Assembly (NCBI RefSeq): GCF_021916785.1
Contig: NZ_JAKCFC010000010.1
Location: 1-64,000 of the forward strand
DNA length: 64,000 nt
Direction: 5' to 3'
Source of the DNA: Mycolicibacterium lacusdiani
GTDB lineage: Bacteria; Actinomycetota; Actinomycetes; Mycobacteriales; Mycobacteriaceae
Under the pieces are notes generated by a model. That model searched no databases. It saw only the letters and a program-made list of their open reading frames with translations, and was not told where the DNA came from. Shown here in pieces: positions 33,710-41,838 of this stretch (positions within the stretch are counted from its first letter, which is position 1; each line of letters starts with the position of its first letter). The translations under genes were made by a program, and so were the position numbers.

Positions 33710-34639
33710 TCACACGTCGAAGCGAATTCCGGTGTGACGCTCGGCCGATGCCCACGACTCGGTGGTCAGGCCGGGGTCCGACGGGGTCCGGCCAGGTTTC
33801 ATCTCGGCGGGCAGGCCCCGCATGCCGAACAGGCGATCGGGGCCGTAGTAGCCGCCCGGACGTGCCGAGGGCGACGTCGCGGCGTACAGAATCGACAGCG
33901 CGCCGACGGACGGAGGTTGCCCGATCAGCCGGCAGGACGCTCGCCAGAATACGTCGCCGACCCACCGCTCGGAGTGCATACCGGCCTCGGTGTCCGCCCA
34001 TCCCGGTTGCGCGGCAACGGCTCTCACCTTCGATCCCGTCGCATCGAGTCGGTGCTGCAGTTCAGTGACGAACAACAGGTTCGCGAGTTTCGACTGGCAG
34101 TAGGCGTCGAAGGCGTTGAAGTTCCGGGTGCACCAGGCGGGGTCGTCGGGCACGTAGGCTCCGAAACCTGCCCGCCCGCAGAACTCGAGCGCCCGGCTGG
34201 TGACCACGACGACGCGGTCGCGGACCTTGTTCAGAAGCTGACCGATCAGGGCGAAGTGGCCCAGGTGATTGACGCCGATGTGCTGTTCGAACCCGTCTGC
34301 CGTCAACCCCCATGGTGCGTAGCAGACCCCGGCCAGGGCGATCACGGTGTCGACTGGACCGCAGGACTTCGCTGCCGTGGCAACCGATCCGAGGTCCGCC
34401 AGGTCGAGCGGGAGCACGTCGGTCCCGGTCCCGACACGGGACGCGACACGCTCCCCTTCCTCGGGTCGTCGGCATCCCAGGATCACGTGGGCGCCGGCCC
34501 GCGCGAAGTGCTCGGCAGTTGCCGCACCCAGTCCGCCGTTTGCGCCCGTGATGAGGATCGTCCTGCCGGTCTGGTCTGGTACGTGCTCGGCGACCCACCG
34601 CCCGGCGATCTCGGGTGTCACCGATTGGGTCAGTGGCAT
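33710..34639 (-). CDS. Short-chain dehydrogenase (retinol-dehydrogenase-like)
   Basis: A 309-residue classical SDR. The cofactor motif is ILITGANGGLGAATAEHF, the NAG position reads ALAGVCYAP, and the catalytic pair is in YCQSKLANLLF. Members of this branch oxidise or reduce hydrophobic alcohols and ketones. It is first gene of the minus-strand operon; its start is 83 bp from the nearer KstR-type box. Confidence 0.88.
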   Translation of the reverse strand: MPLTQSVTPEIAGRWVAEHVPDQTGRTILITGANGGLGAATAEHFARAGAHVILGCRRPEEGERVASRVGTGTDVLPLDLADLGSVATAAKSCGPVDTVIALAGVCYAPWGLTADGFEQHIGVNHLGHFALIGQLLNKVRDRVVVVTSRALEFCGRAGFGAYVPDDPAWCTRNFNAFDAYCQSKLANLLFVTELQHRLDATGSKVRAVAAQPGWADTEAGMHSERWVGDVFWRASCRLIGQPPSVGALSILYAATSPSARPGGYYGPDRLFGMRGLPAEMKPGRTPSDPGLTTESWASAERHTGIRFDV

Positions 34640-34721
34640 GGGTCGTCACTCCTCGTCTCGTGTCGCGGTCGAGGCAATGGATGCGCTGGGTGCCGTGATG
34701 GCGACTGTATGTCTGAAGAGT

Positions 34722-34735
34722 TATAACAAGTTCTA
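34722..34735. promoter_or_regulatory. KstR-type operator 1
   Basis: TATAACAAGTTCTA fits the published mycobacterial KstR consensus TnnAACnnGTTnnA at all eight fixed positions. It lies 83 bp upstream of the SDR start codon (minus-strand operon). Confidence 0.7.
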
Positions 34736-34742
34736 GTATTAT

Positions 34743-34773
34743 CGTCCAACACGTCAATATTGTGGGTTGGACG
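34743..34773. promoter_or_regulatory. Inverted repeat CGTCCAAC-N15-GTTGGACG
   Basis: Perfect 8-bp arms in the middle of the divergent promoter region, between the two KstR-type boxes. It could bind a second regulator or form a hairpin; no partner is known. Confidence 0.4.
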
Positions 34774-34808
34774 TGCAGATTTGTCGTCGAGACGATGGAC
34801 TCGTCACA

Positions 34809-34822
34809 TGGAACGTGTTACA
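34809..34822. promoter_or_regulatory. KstR-type operator 2
   Basis: TGGAACGTGTTACA also fits TnnAACnnGTTnnA at all fixed positions. It lies 142 bp upstream of the thiolase start (plus-strand operon). Confidence 0.7.
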
Positions 34823-34963
34823 ACATTTTGGATTGATCGCTGGACTTCGGGCGATCGACGGCCCGCGGGGAACGGGCGTCGGCGGCTTCGTCTTCGTCGA
34901 CTCCGAACCACCGGATCGCTGAGTTCGACCAAGAAGTGAGCGCTTCCCGGAGGAGGAACCGAG

Positions 34964-36130
34964 ATGTCCGACGCGGTCATCGTCGCCTATGCCCGTACTC
35001 CCTTCACCCGTTCGCTGGTCGGCGGATTGGCGAAGGCGTCCGAGTTCGACCTGGCCAACACGGTGATCGCGGAGGTGATCCGGCGTTCCGGCATGCCTCC
35101 CGAGTCCATCGACAACATCGCGATGGGGGAGGTGCTCCAGGGCGGCGGGTGCATCGCGCGCTATTCGGCGCTGGACTTGGGGCTGCCGCCGGACACCCCG
35201 GCAGTCGCCATTGGCGGCTGGTGCGCCTCGGGAATGATCGCGATGCACCAGGCGGTCGCGAGCATCCGCGCAGGCATGGGGCGGTGCATCATCGCCGGTG
35301 GTGTCAATACTCCTTCGGCATCGCCGATGGCAGGGCCGCACTTCGCGTCGACGGGCATCACCGACACGCCAATTGCCCCCATGCACCCGGGAATTGGCGA
35401 AATGCCCGCTCTCGACTTGGCGCTCATGCTCGGTGAGGGCACGGCCCGGCAGTACGGCTTGACCCGCGAGGAGGTCGACGAGTGGGCGGCCCGTGCGCAC
35501 TCCCTGGCCTCGGATGCCATCGAGGCCGGGGTGCTGGACTGGGAGAAGGTCGCCGTGGCAGCCGGCGACACCGTTGCCACCGCCGACGAGCTGCCGTGTC
35601 GCGACTTCACCGTGGCCGCGCTGGGGCAGATGGACTCCTTCCTCGGCACCGACTGCACGGTCACCGTCGGCAATCAGACCGGCCTCACCGACGGTGCGGC
35701 GGCGTTGATGATCTGCGACCGAGCCTTCGCCGAGTCGCTCGGCGTCCAGCCGCTCGCCCGCATCGTTGGCTGGTCGGTGGTCGGCTCGGAACCAGAGCGC
35801 GCCACCGAGGCAACCGTGACCGCGACTCGGCGTGCCCTCACGCTGGCGGACGTCGACGTCGAGGCAGTGGACCTGTTCGAGGTGCACGACTCCTACGCGT
35901 CCATCGGGGTCGCCTACGGTCGCGAGCTGAAGCTCGCCGACGACCGGCTGAACGTCCGTGGGGGCGGGCTCGCCCTGGGCCACCCGTATGGTGCATCGGG
36001 AACCCGGGTGGCCGGCACCCTGATCGCCGAACTCCAGCGCCGGGGCGGAGGCGTTGGGGCCGGAGCGATCGTCAGTGCCGGCGGGCTCGGTGCCGCAGTC
36101 GTACTCGACGTCTTCCCAGCCGCGGCCTGA
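34964..36130 (+). CDS. Atypical thiolase family protein
   Basis: A 388-residue thiolase. The nucleophilic Cys is present (GGWCASGMIA, C87) and so is the GHPYGASG His loop. However, the usual NEAF motif reads VHDSY and the second catalytic Cys near the C-terminus is Ser (IVSAGGLG, about 371). Loss of the acid/base Cys argues against ordinary thiolysis; the VHDSY variant recalls SCP-x-like thiolases of sterol side-chain metabolism (inference). ATG start with AGGAGG. It is first gene of the plus-strand operon. Confidence 0.85.
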   Translation: MSDAVIVAYARTPFTRSLVGGLAKASEFDLANTVIAEVIRRSGMPPESIDNIAMGEVLQGGGCIARYSALDLGLPPDTPAVAIGGWCASGMIAMHQAVASIRAGMGRCIIAGGVNTPSASPMAGPHFASTGITDTPIAPMHPGIGEMPALDLALMLGEGTARQYGLTREEVDEWAARAHSLASDAIEAGVLDWEKVAVAAGDTVATADELPCRDFTVAALGQMDSFLGTDCTVTVGNQTGLTDGAAALMICDRAFAESLGVQPLARIVGWSVVGSEPERATEATVTATRRALTLADVDVEAVDLFEVHDSYASIGVAYGRELKLADDRLNVRGGGLALGHPYGASGTRVAGTLIAELQRRGGGVGAGAIVSAGGLGAAVVLDVFPAAA

Positions 36131-36143
36131 GGCTGACGGACAC

Positions 36144-38345
36144 GTGCTCGATCTGATCACCCGCGCCGTCGTCGCCGCGCCGAAGCGGATCCTCTTGGCG
36201 GCGCTCCTGTTGGTGGCGGTATGCGGTCTGCTTGCTGCACCGGTGAATTCGATGCTGTCGGCTGGCGGCTTCACCGATCCGGACGCCCAATCGAATCAGG
36301 CCAACCGCGTCCTGGTCGAGGAGTTCGACCGTGGATTCGTCAATGTGAACCTCTTGATCGAGTCATCGGAGCCAGTGTCCTCGCCGCCGGTGCGGCGTGC
36401 GATCGACGAACTCGTCGCCGACCTCCGCGGCGCCGAGCACGTCGCGCGGGTGCTCTCGCCCGCCGACACGTCGGACCCGGTCACCGCAGGATTGGAGAGC
36501 AAGGACGGCCGGTCCGCGCTGGTGATCGCCTACCTCGAGGGCGACGAGAGCGCGGGCATCGCGAACTCGGCCAGCCTGGTCGACCGATTCACGGGCGAAC
36601 GGCAGCCCGGCATCGTCGTCTCGGCAGGCGGACCAGGAGCCGTGTACGCGCAGGTGAACGAACAGAGCCAACGAGACCTGACGGTCAGCGAGGCGATCGT
36701 GCTACCGATCACCTTCCTGGTGTTGGTGTGGGTGTTCGGCGGGGTCGTCGCCGCCCTGATCCCGTTGGCGGTTGGGGCGTTCGCGATCTCGGGTTCTATC
36801 GCGATTCTCCGCGTCATTGCCGAGTTCGCCGAGGTGTCGGTATTCGCGCTCAACCTGGCCGTGGCGCTCGGGCTGGCGCTCGCGATCGACTACTCGCTGC
36901 TTCTGGTGAGCCGTTACCGAGAAGAAGTCGGCGACGGCTCCGATCCCGACGGTGCGCTGCGTCGCACGATGCGCACCGCCGGGCGCACGGTCGTGTTCTC
37001 CGCCGCCACGGTCGCGTTGTGCCTTGCCACCATGGCGGTCTTCCCCATGTACTTCCTTCGTTCATTCGCCTACGGCGCGGTGTCGGTCGTCGCGCTCGCC
37101 GCTCTCGCGGCGCTGGTGATCACGCCCGCTGCGATCAGGATCGCCGGCAGCAGGATAGGACGGCCCGGCGCACGGGGCCCGCTCGCGTCGTCACGCTGGT
37201 ACGGGTGGGCGCATGCGGTGATGCGGCGACCGATCATCGCCACGGCGGTCACGGTCGTGCCGCTCGTAGTCGTCGGTCTGCCATTCCTCGACGTGAGGTT
37301 CGGCTTCCCCGACGATCGGATCCTGCCGACGTCGTCTCCCGCACGGCAGGTTGGTGACCAGATCCGTTCTGACTTCACTCAGGACGCCGGCCTGCCGGTG
37401 CACATCGTGTTGAGGCATGACGACGGCTTCCAGGACGACGGGCGCATCGACGGCTACGCGGCCGAACTCTCACGCGTCCCATCGGTCGTGGCCGCGGCAG
37501 GGCCGGGCGCCACCTTTGCCGAGGGCCGTCCGGTGGCCCCGCCCGGCACCGAATCGGCCAGCGCTGCCGATAGCAGCTTCTTGACCGTGAGCACCACGAC
37601 CGAGCCGTTCGGCGCGGCGTCCGACGAACTGTTGGACCGGTTGCACGCCATCCCGCCACCCGAGGGGACGACGGCGCTGTTCACCGGCGCAGCACAATCC
37701 AATCGCGATGGTGTCGAATCGATCTCCACCCGGCTGCCTGCACTGCTCGGGCTCATAGCGGTGGTCATGTTCGCGTTGCTCTTCCTCCTGAGCGGCAGTG
37801 TGGTCATCCCGCTGAAGGCCCTGGCGATGAACGCCTTATCACTGACGGCGACGTTCGGCGCCATGGTCTGGATCTTCCAGGAGGGGCACCTGGGCGGGCT
37901 CGGAACGACGGTCGTCGGCACCTTGGTCTCGACGATGCCCGTGCTGATGTTCTGCGTCGCCTTCGGCCTGTCGATGGACTACGAGGTGTTCATCATCGCC
38001 CGGGTCCGCGAGTTCTGGCTCGCATCCGACCGATCCGCCGCGGCGAGCCGCGATGCGGTGGCGCTGGGGCTGGCGGGGACGGGTCGCATCGTGACGGCCG
38101 CGGCGCTGGTCATGGCCATCACGTTCGCGGGCCTCATCGCATCGCAGGTGTCGATGTTGCGCATCTTCGGGTTCGGGCTCGCAGTCGCAATCTTGGTGGA
38201 TGCCGTCGTGATTCGATCCATCCTCCTGCCCGCGGTGATGGTGCTGCTCGGCCGCTGGAACTGGTGGTCGCCGCGCTGGTTGGCTCGGCTGCACGGCCGC
38301 CTGGTGGTACCCCAGACAGCGACGCGCGCCACCACGTCGGTGTGA
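36144..38345 (+). CDS. MMPL/RND-family transporter
   Basis: A 733-residue membrane protein with the duplicated MMPL plan: one helix, a periplasmic domain and five helices, twice. The transmembrane signatures are ALGLALAIDYSLLLVSRYREE (half 1) and VAFGLSMDYEVFIIARVREFW (half 2), where Asp-Tyr pairs carry protons. Such proteins export lipids or siderophores in mycobacteria. GTG start, 13 bp after the thiolase. Being in a putative sterol-regulated operon suggests it moves the lipid product or substrate (inference). Confidence 0.9.
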   Translation: MLDLITRAVVAAPKRILLAALLLVAVCGLLAAPVNSMLSAGGFTDPDAQSNQANRVLVEEFDRGFVNVNLLIESSEPVSSPPVRRAIDELVADLRGAEHVARVLSPADTSDPVTAGLESKDGRSALVIAYLEGDESAGIANSASLVDRFTGERQPGIVVSAGGPGAVYAQVNEQSQRDLTVSEAIVLPITFLVLVWVFGGVVAALIPLAVGAFAISGSIAILRVIAEFAEVSVFALNLAVALGLALAIDYSLLLVSRYREEVGDGSDPDGALRRTMRTAGRTVVFSAATVALCLATMAVFPMYFLRSFAYGAVSVVALAALAALVITPAAIRIAGSRIGRPGARGPLASSRWYGWAHAVMRRPIIATAVTVVPLVVVGLPFLDVRFGFPDDRILPTSSPARQVGDQIRSDFTQDAGLPVHIVLRHDDGFQDDGRIDGYAAELSRVPSVVAAAGPGATFAEGRPVAPPGTESASAADSSFLTVSTTTEPFGAASDELLDRLHAIPPPEGTTALFTGAAQSNRDGVESISTRLPALLGLIAVVMFALLFLLSGSVVIPLKALAMNALSLTATFGAMVWIFQEGHLGGLGTTVVGTLVSTMPVLMFCVAFGLSMDYEVFIIARVREFWLASDRSAAASRDAVALGLAGTGRIVTAAALVMAITFAGLIASQVSMLRIFGFGLAVAILVDAVVIRSILLPAVMVLLGRWNWWSPRWLARLHGRLVVPQTATRATTSV

Positions 38346-38376
38346 CGGTATCGGCACGTTCGGAACGGAGTTCGTG

Positions 38377-39315
38377 ATGGAGCGAAGCCTGCTGTTGACG
38401 GGTGCCACCTCGGGACTGGGCCTGGGGGTGGCTCGACGATTGGTGGGACGGCCGGGGTGGCACGCAGTCCTGCCGGTTCGAAACGCGGCGCGCGGCAACA
38501 TGCTCGAAGGGCTCCTCGGCGACTGCGCTGCGAACGGTCGGACGCACATGGTCACCTGCGATCAGGGGAGTCGCGATAGCGTCCGAGTGGCAGCGGAGCA
38601 GATTACGACGATGGTCGACTCCGGCGTGATCGCACCCTTGAGCACCGTGATCCTCAATGCCGCCGTGCTGCGCAACGATGCGCTGGCGCTCAGCCCGGAT
38701 GGCGTCGAGCTGACGGTGGCCACCAACCTCCTCGGCCCGCACGCGCTGCTGGCGCGCCTGAGTCGTCACCTCGCCCCGGATGCGCGGATCCTCGTGGTCG
38801 GATCTCCAACCATCCGTCAGACGTGGTTCCAGCGGGCGGCCCGCGTGCGGCCTGCGGTGTGGGAATCACTGGCGCGGCAGTGCGTTCCGCACGACGACGG
38901 GGTGCAGGCCTATGCCCGAACCAAGCTCGGGTTGTACTACCTTGCCTGCGCGGTCAACCAACTCGTGCCCGGCGACATGTCGGCGGCCTACTTCGACCCG
39001 GGCGTGATGCCCGGTACCAACATCCTGCGGGAGCGACATCAAGCCAGCCAGATCTACTGGCGACGCGTACTGCCATACGTGGCATGGACGTTCGGGGGTG
39101 TCACGGTGGGTCGTGGCTCGCGCTCGATGGCGCCCTACGCGCTGCACGAGAAGCCGATGAAAGCTGATGGCTTCCTGTCGGTCAAGAGGGGCAAACGTGG
39201 ACCGCGCGTGGAAGGCGGCCGCCTTCGCGAGTACTTCGCGGACGCCAACGAGATGTGCGGGCTTCAGCACGTGGACGTGGCGCCCTGGTGGTTTCGCCTC
39301 GACGATCTGTGCTGA
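38377..39315 (+). CDS. Short-chain dehydrogenase
   Basis: A 312-residue SDR with LLLTGATSGLGLGVARRLV, VILNAAVLRNDAL (NAG-equivalent) and catalytic YARTKLGLYYLA. The C-terminal 60 residues are longer than the family core. ATG 38377 is preferred over GTG 38374 on ribosome-binding-site spacing. It follows mmpL by 31 bp. Confidence 0.85.
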   Translation: MERSLLLTGATSGLGLGVARRLVGRPGWHAVLPVRNAARGNMLEGLLGDCAANGRTHMVTCDQGSRDSVRVAAEQITTMVDSGVIAPLSTVILNAAVLRNDALALSPDGVELTVATNLLGPHALLARLSRHLAPDARILVVGSPTIRQTWFQRAARVRPAVWESLARQCVPHDDGVQAYARTKLGLYYLACAVNQLVPGDMSAAYFDPGVMPGTNILRERHQASQIYWRRVLPYVAWTFGGVTVGRGSRSMAPYALHEKPMKADGFLSVKRGKRGPRVEGGRLREYFADANEMCGLQHVDVAPWWFRLDDLC

Positions 39316-39319
39316 CGTC

Positions 39320-40318
39320 GTGACCTCGGTTCGAAAGTCGCTCGTCATGGGCGCCAGCGGTTTCGTCGGTTCGCACGTGACCCGTCAACTCGTGGAACGT
39401 GGCGACGACGTGCGGGTGCTCCTGCGCACGACGAGTTCGACGCGGGGGATCGACGACCTCGACGTCGAGCGCCGATATGGCGACGTGTTCGACGACGAAG
39501 CCGTCGAGTCGGCGATGTCCGACCGCGACGTGGTCTTCTACTGCGTCGTCGACGCCCGGGCGACGCTGCCCGACCCGGCGCCACTCGTTCGTACCAACGT
39601 CGAGGGACTGCGCCGGGTCTTGGACGTCGCGATGCGCGCGGAACTCGAGAAGTTCGTGTTCCTCAGCACGATCGGCACCCTCGCCGTCAGCAGCGACGGT
39701 AGCCCGGTCACGGAAGACACCCCGTTCAATTGGTCCGGTCAGTGCGGCGACTACATCCAAACCCGGAGGACGGCAGAGCGACTCGTACTCGAGGCTGCGC
39801 AGAGTGGACGGGTGCCTGCAGTGGCCATGTGCGTGTCGAACACCTACGGTCCCGGGGACTGGCAACCGACACCGCACGGCGCAGTCGTGGCCCGCGCGGC
39901 GCACGGCCGAATGCGCTTCTATGCTGCCGGAGCGTCGGCAGAGGTGGTGGGCATCGAGGACGCCGCTCGAGCACTGATACTGGCCGCTGAACGCGGCCGC
40001 GTCGGGCAGCGGTACATCGTCTCGGAGCGCCACCTGCCGCTGCGAACGATTCTCGAGACCGCGGCAGCCGAGACCGGTATGCGCCCGCCGCGCTTCGGTG
40101 TCCCCATGACAGCGCTGTACGCCGGCGCCTACGCGGCGGAGCCGGTTCGTGCCGTGCTGCCCGGCCGGATCACCCCGTTCCTCACGATCGCGCGACTGCT
40201 GGACTTCACGTGCCCCGCCGACCATGGGAAGGCAACGCGGGAACTCGGCTGGCATCCCGAGCCGACGGTGGAAGCAATCCGGCGGGCGGCCCGGTTCTAC
40301 GTCGAGCAGTCGATCTGA
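39320..40318 (+). CDS. NAD(P)-dependent epimerase/3-beta-HSD-like extended SDR
   Basis: A 332-residue extended SDR with LVMGASGFVGSHVTRQLVERGDDVRVL at the nucleotide fold and FLSTIGTLAVSSDG for the catalytic Ser/Thr region. The YxxxK site is YIQTR, with Arg in place of Lys. Late strands (YIVSERHLPLRTIL, LGWHPEPTVEAIRRAARFY) match sterol-dehydrogenase/epimerase proteins. GTG start, four bases after the previous stop. Last gene of the KstR-type plus-strand operon. Confidence 0.85.
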   Translation: MTSVRKSLVMGASGFVGSHVTRQLVERGDDVRVLLRTTSSTRGIDDLDVERRYGDVFDDEAVESAMSDRDVVFYCVVDARATLPDPAPLVRTNVEGLRRVLDVAMRAELEKFVFLSTIGTLAVSSDGSPVTEDTPFNWSGQCGDYIQTRRTAERLVLEAAQSGRVPAVAMCVSNTYGPGDWQPTPHGAVVARAAHGRMRFYAAGASAEVVGIEDAARALILAAERGRVGQRYIVSERHLPLRTILETAAAETGMRPPRFGVPMTALYAGAYAAEPVRAVLPGRITPFLTIARLLDFTCPADHGKATRELGWHPEPTVEAIRRAARFYVEQSI

Positions 40319-40372
40319 GTCGGAGTCGGAGTAAACCGCCGCGCCCGCTCGTCCGGCGTATACGGTCACCCC

Positions 40373-41068
40373 ATGACCGTCGTCCTTGCCATCAAGTGCG
40401 CCAACGGAATAGCCATGGCGTCGGACTCGCAGATCACCGATCCCGGCCGTGGGCTCACCTATCCGGCGCAGAAGTTGCATGCGATGGGCAAGCATGCGGC
40501 ATGGGGCGGCAGCGGATCCCGCGCGGTGCTCTACGACCTCGAGCAGATCTTCGATGCCGAGGGCGAGGCCGTCGTGGAGTCGAACGACGTCGGCCACTCA
40601 CTGCAGGCCCGGGTGGTGCCGGTGCTCAAGCACCACTACGCGAACTTCATCGAACACGTGCCGGGGCAGGGGGAGGCGGGTACGCCCGCCACGTACGTCC
40701 TGACCGCCGGATACGCCGACGGCAAACCCTTCATCGTCGACCTGGACCCGAACGGGCTCATCGGGCATCACGAGGAGACCGGCTTCCAGGCGATCGGCAG
40801 CGGCGCCCCGATGGCTCAGCAGGCACATGCTCTGCTCGCCCACTTCCAGATGACCGAACGCGACGTCGAATACGGCATGGTGGCGGCGATCCGGGTGCTC
40901 GACGCACTGGATGCGTCGTCGCCGAGCGTCGGTGGACCGATGGATCTGTGCCGCATCACGCCGGACGGCGCCGAGCACCTCAGTGAGGACGAGGTGAAGG
41001 GGATTCGGGGACAACGGGATCGGTGGATCGCACTCGAACACGATGCGCTCGACCGGCTCTTCGACTGA
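40373..41068 (+). CDS. Proteasome-like Ntn hydrolase
   Basis: A 231-residue protein that starts MTVVLAIKCANGIAMASDSQ. If Met1 is removed, Thr2 becomes the N-terminal nucleophile, Asp18 and Lys34 fall at proteasome positions 17 and 33, and AIGSGAP (140-146) matches the conserved GSG loop. There is no propeptide, unlike PrcB. It is a stand-alone member of the proteasome-beta superfamily, not in the pup-prcBA locus. It sits alone between the sterol-type operon and the cutinase. Peptidase activity is plausible but unproved. Confidence 0.83.
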   Translation: MTVVLAIKCANGIAMASDSQITDPGRGLTYPAQKLHAMGKHAAWGGSGSRAVLYDLEQIFDAEGEAVVESNDVGHSLQARVVPVLKHHYANFIEHVPGQGEAGTPATYVLTAGYADGKPFIVDLDPNGLIGHHEETGFQAIGSGAPMAQQAHALLAHFQMTERDVEYGMVAAIRVLDALDASSPSVGGPMDLCRITPDGAEHLSEDEVKGIRGQRDRWIALEHDALDRLFD

Positions 41069-41078
41069 CGTCGGACGC

Positions 41079-41753
41079 TCAGTCGCGCGGCTTGACGTGC
41101 TTGGTCACCCACTCGGCGGCGAGCTTGACGAGGCCAGACTGCTGATACCGGACGTGGGCGTCGAAGTCCCTGCCCGGTGAGCAGATCGGATCGTTGGTGT
41201 TGCACAGGTCCGCCGTGCGGGCGCCGAAGTCGGGACTCATGAGGGTGAGCGGTCGGCCCAGGCGCGCTGCCGGGTTGCCGAAGACGGTGACGGCCGCGAC
41301 GTGGGGCACGACCGCGGCGGGCAGTGGCGCCGTGTACCCGAGCCCGGCGATCGGCGAGGTCGTGACGACGTCGATGACCGCCGCGCCCTGGGAGTACCCG
41401 CCAAGCACGATCTTGGTGTCGGGGCACTTCGCTGCGGTCGCCTGCAGGCGCTTGCTGGCGTCGGTGGCGCCAGCCGCCACCTGAAGGAAGTCGTACGACG
41501 CGGGATACTTGACCGCGTACGACTCGACCTTCTGGCCCTTGACCATCGGTCGCAGGGCGTCGATCAGCGCCTTGCCGACCTTCCCGATGCCCGGGGGTTC
41601 GTCGGTGCCGCGGGCGAAGATCACCTCGACGTCGGGGCACTTCGAGGCGGCGGCAGCCACCGGCATCCCGATGCAGGTCGAAAGCGTGAGCGCGCCGAGG
41701 ACCGCAGCGACCATCGCGGTCATGCCTGTGCGCTGCGTGCTACCGACGGACAC
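41079..41753 (-). CDS. Secreted cutinase-family esterase
   Basis: A 224-residue cutinase. A signal peptide (VAAVLGALTLSTCIGMPVAAAAS) is followed by KCPDVEVIFARGTDEPPG, nucleophile GYSQG, disulfide/Asp region DLCNTNDPICSPG and His in DAHVRY. GTG start with GAGGAG seven bases upstream. Unlike the first cutinase in this window it ends at the normal family length. Probably hydrolyses extracellular or envelope lipids. Confidence 0.9.
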   Translation of the reverse strand: MSVGSTQRTGMTAMVAAVLGALTLSTCIGMPVAAAASKCPDVEVIFARGTDEPPGIGKVGKALIDALRPMVKGQKVESYAVKYPASYDFLQVAAGATDASKRLQATAAKCPDTKIVLGGYSQGAAVIDVVTTSPIAGLGYTAPLPAAVVPHVAAVTVFGNPAARLGRPLTLMSPDFGARTADLCNTNDPICSPGRDFDAHVRYQQSGLVKLAAEWVTKHVKPRD

Positions 41754-41838
41754 GGGATCTCCTCGACATGGGCGTGCTGGGCATATACCCATGCGCCACA
41801 GGGATCACTCTAGTAACAGAGTCACGAATTGGCTACCG

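Larger units (their letters stand above)
34640..34963. other. Divergent promoter region, 324 bp, with two KstR-type boxes
   Basis: Separates the SDR-P450-crotonase operon from the thiolase-MMPL operon. It contains two matches to TnnAACnnGTTnnA (annotated separately) and, between them, an inverted repeat CGTCCAAC/GTTGGACG (34743-34773). The stretch is clearly A/T-rich compared with the genes on either side. No small gene is seen. Confidence 0.7.
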
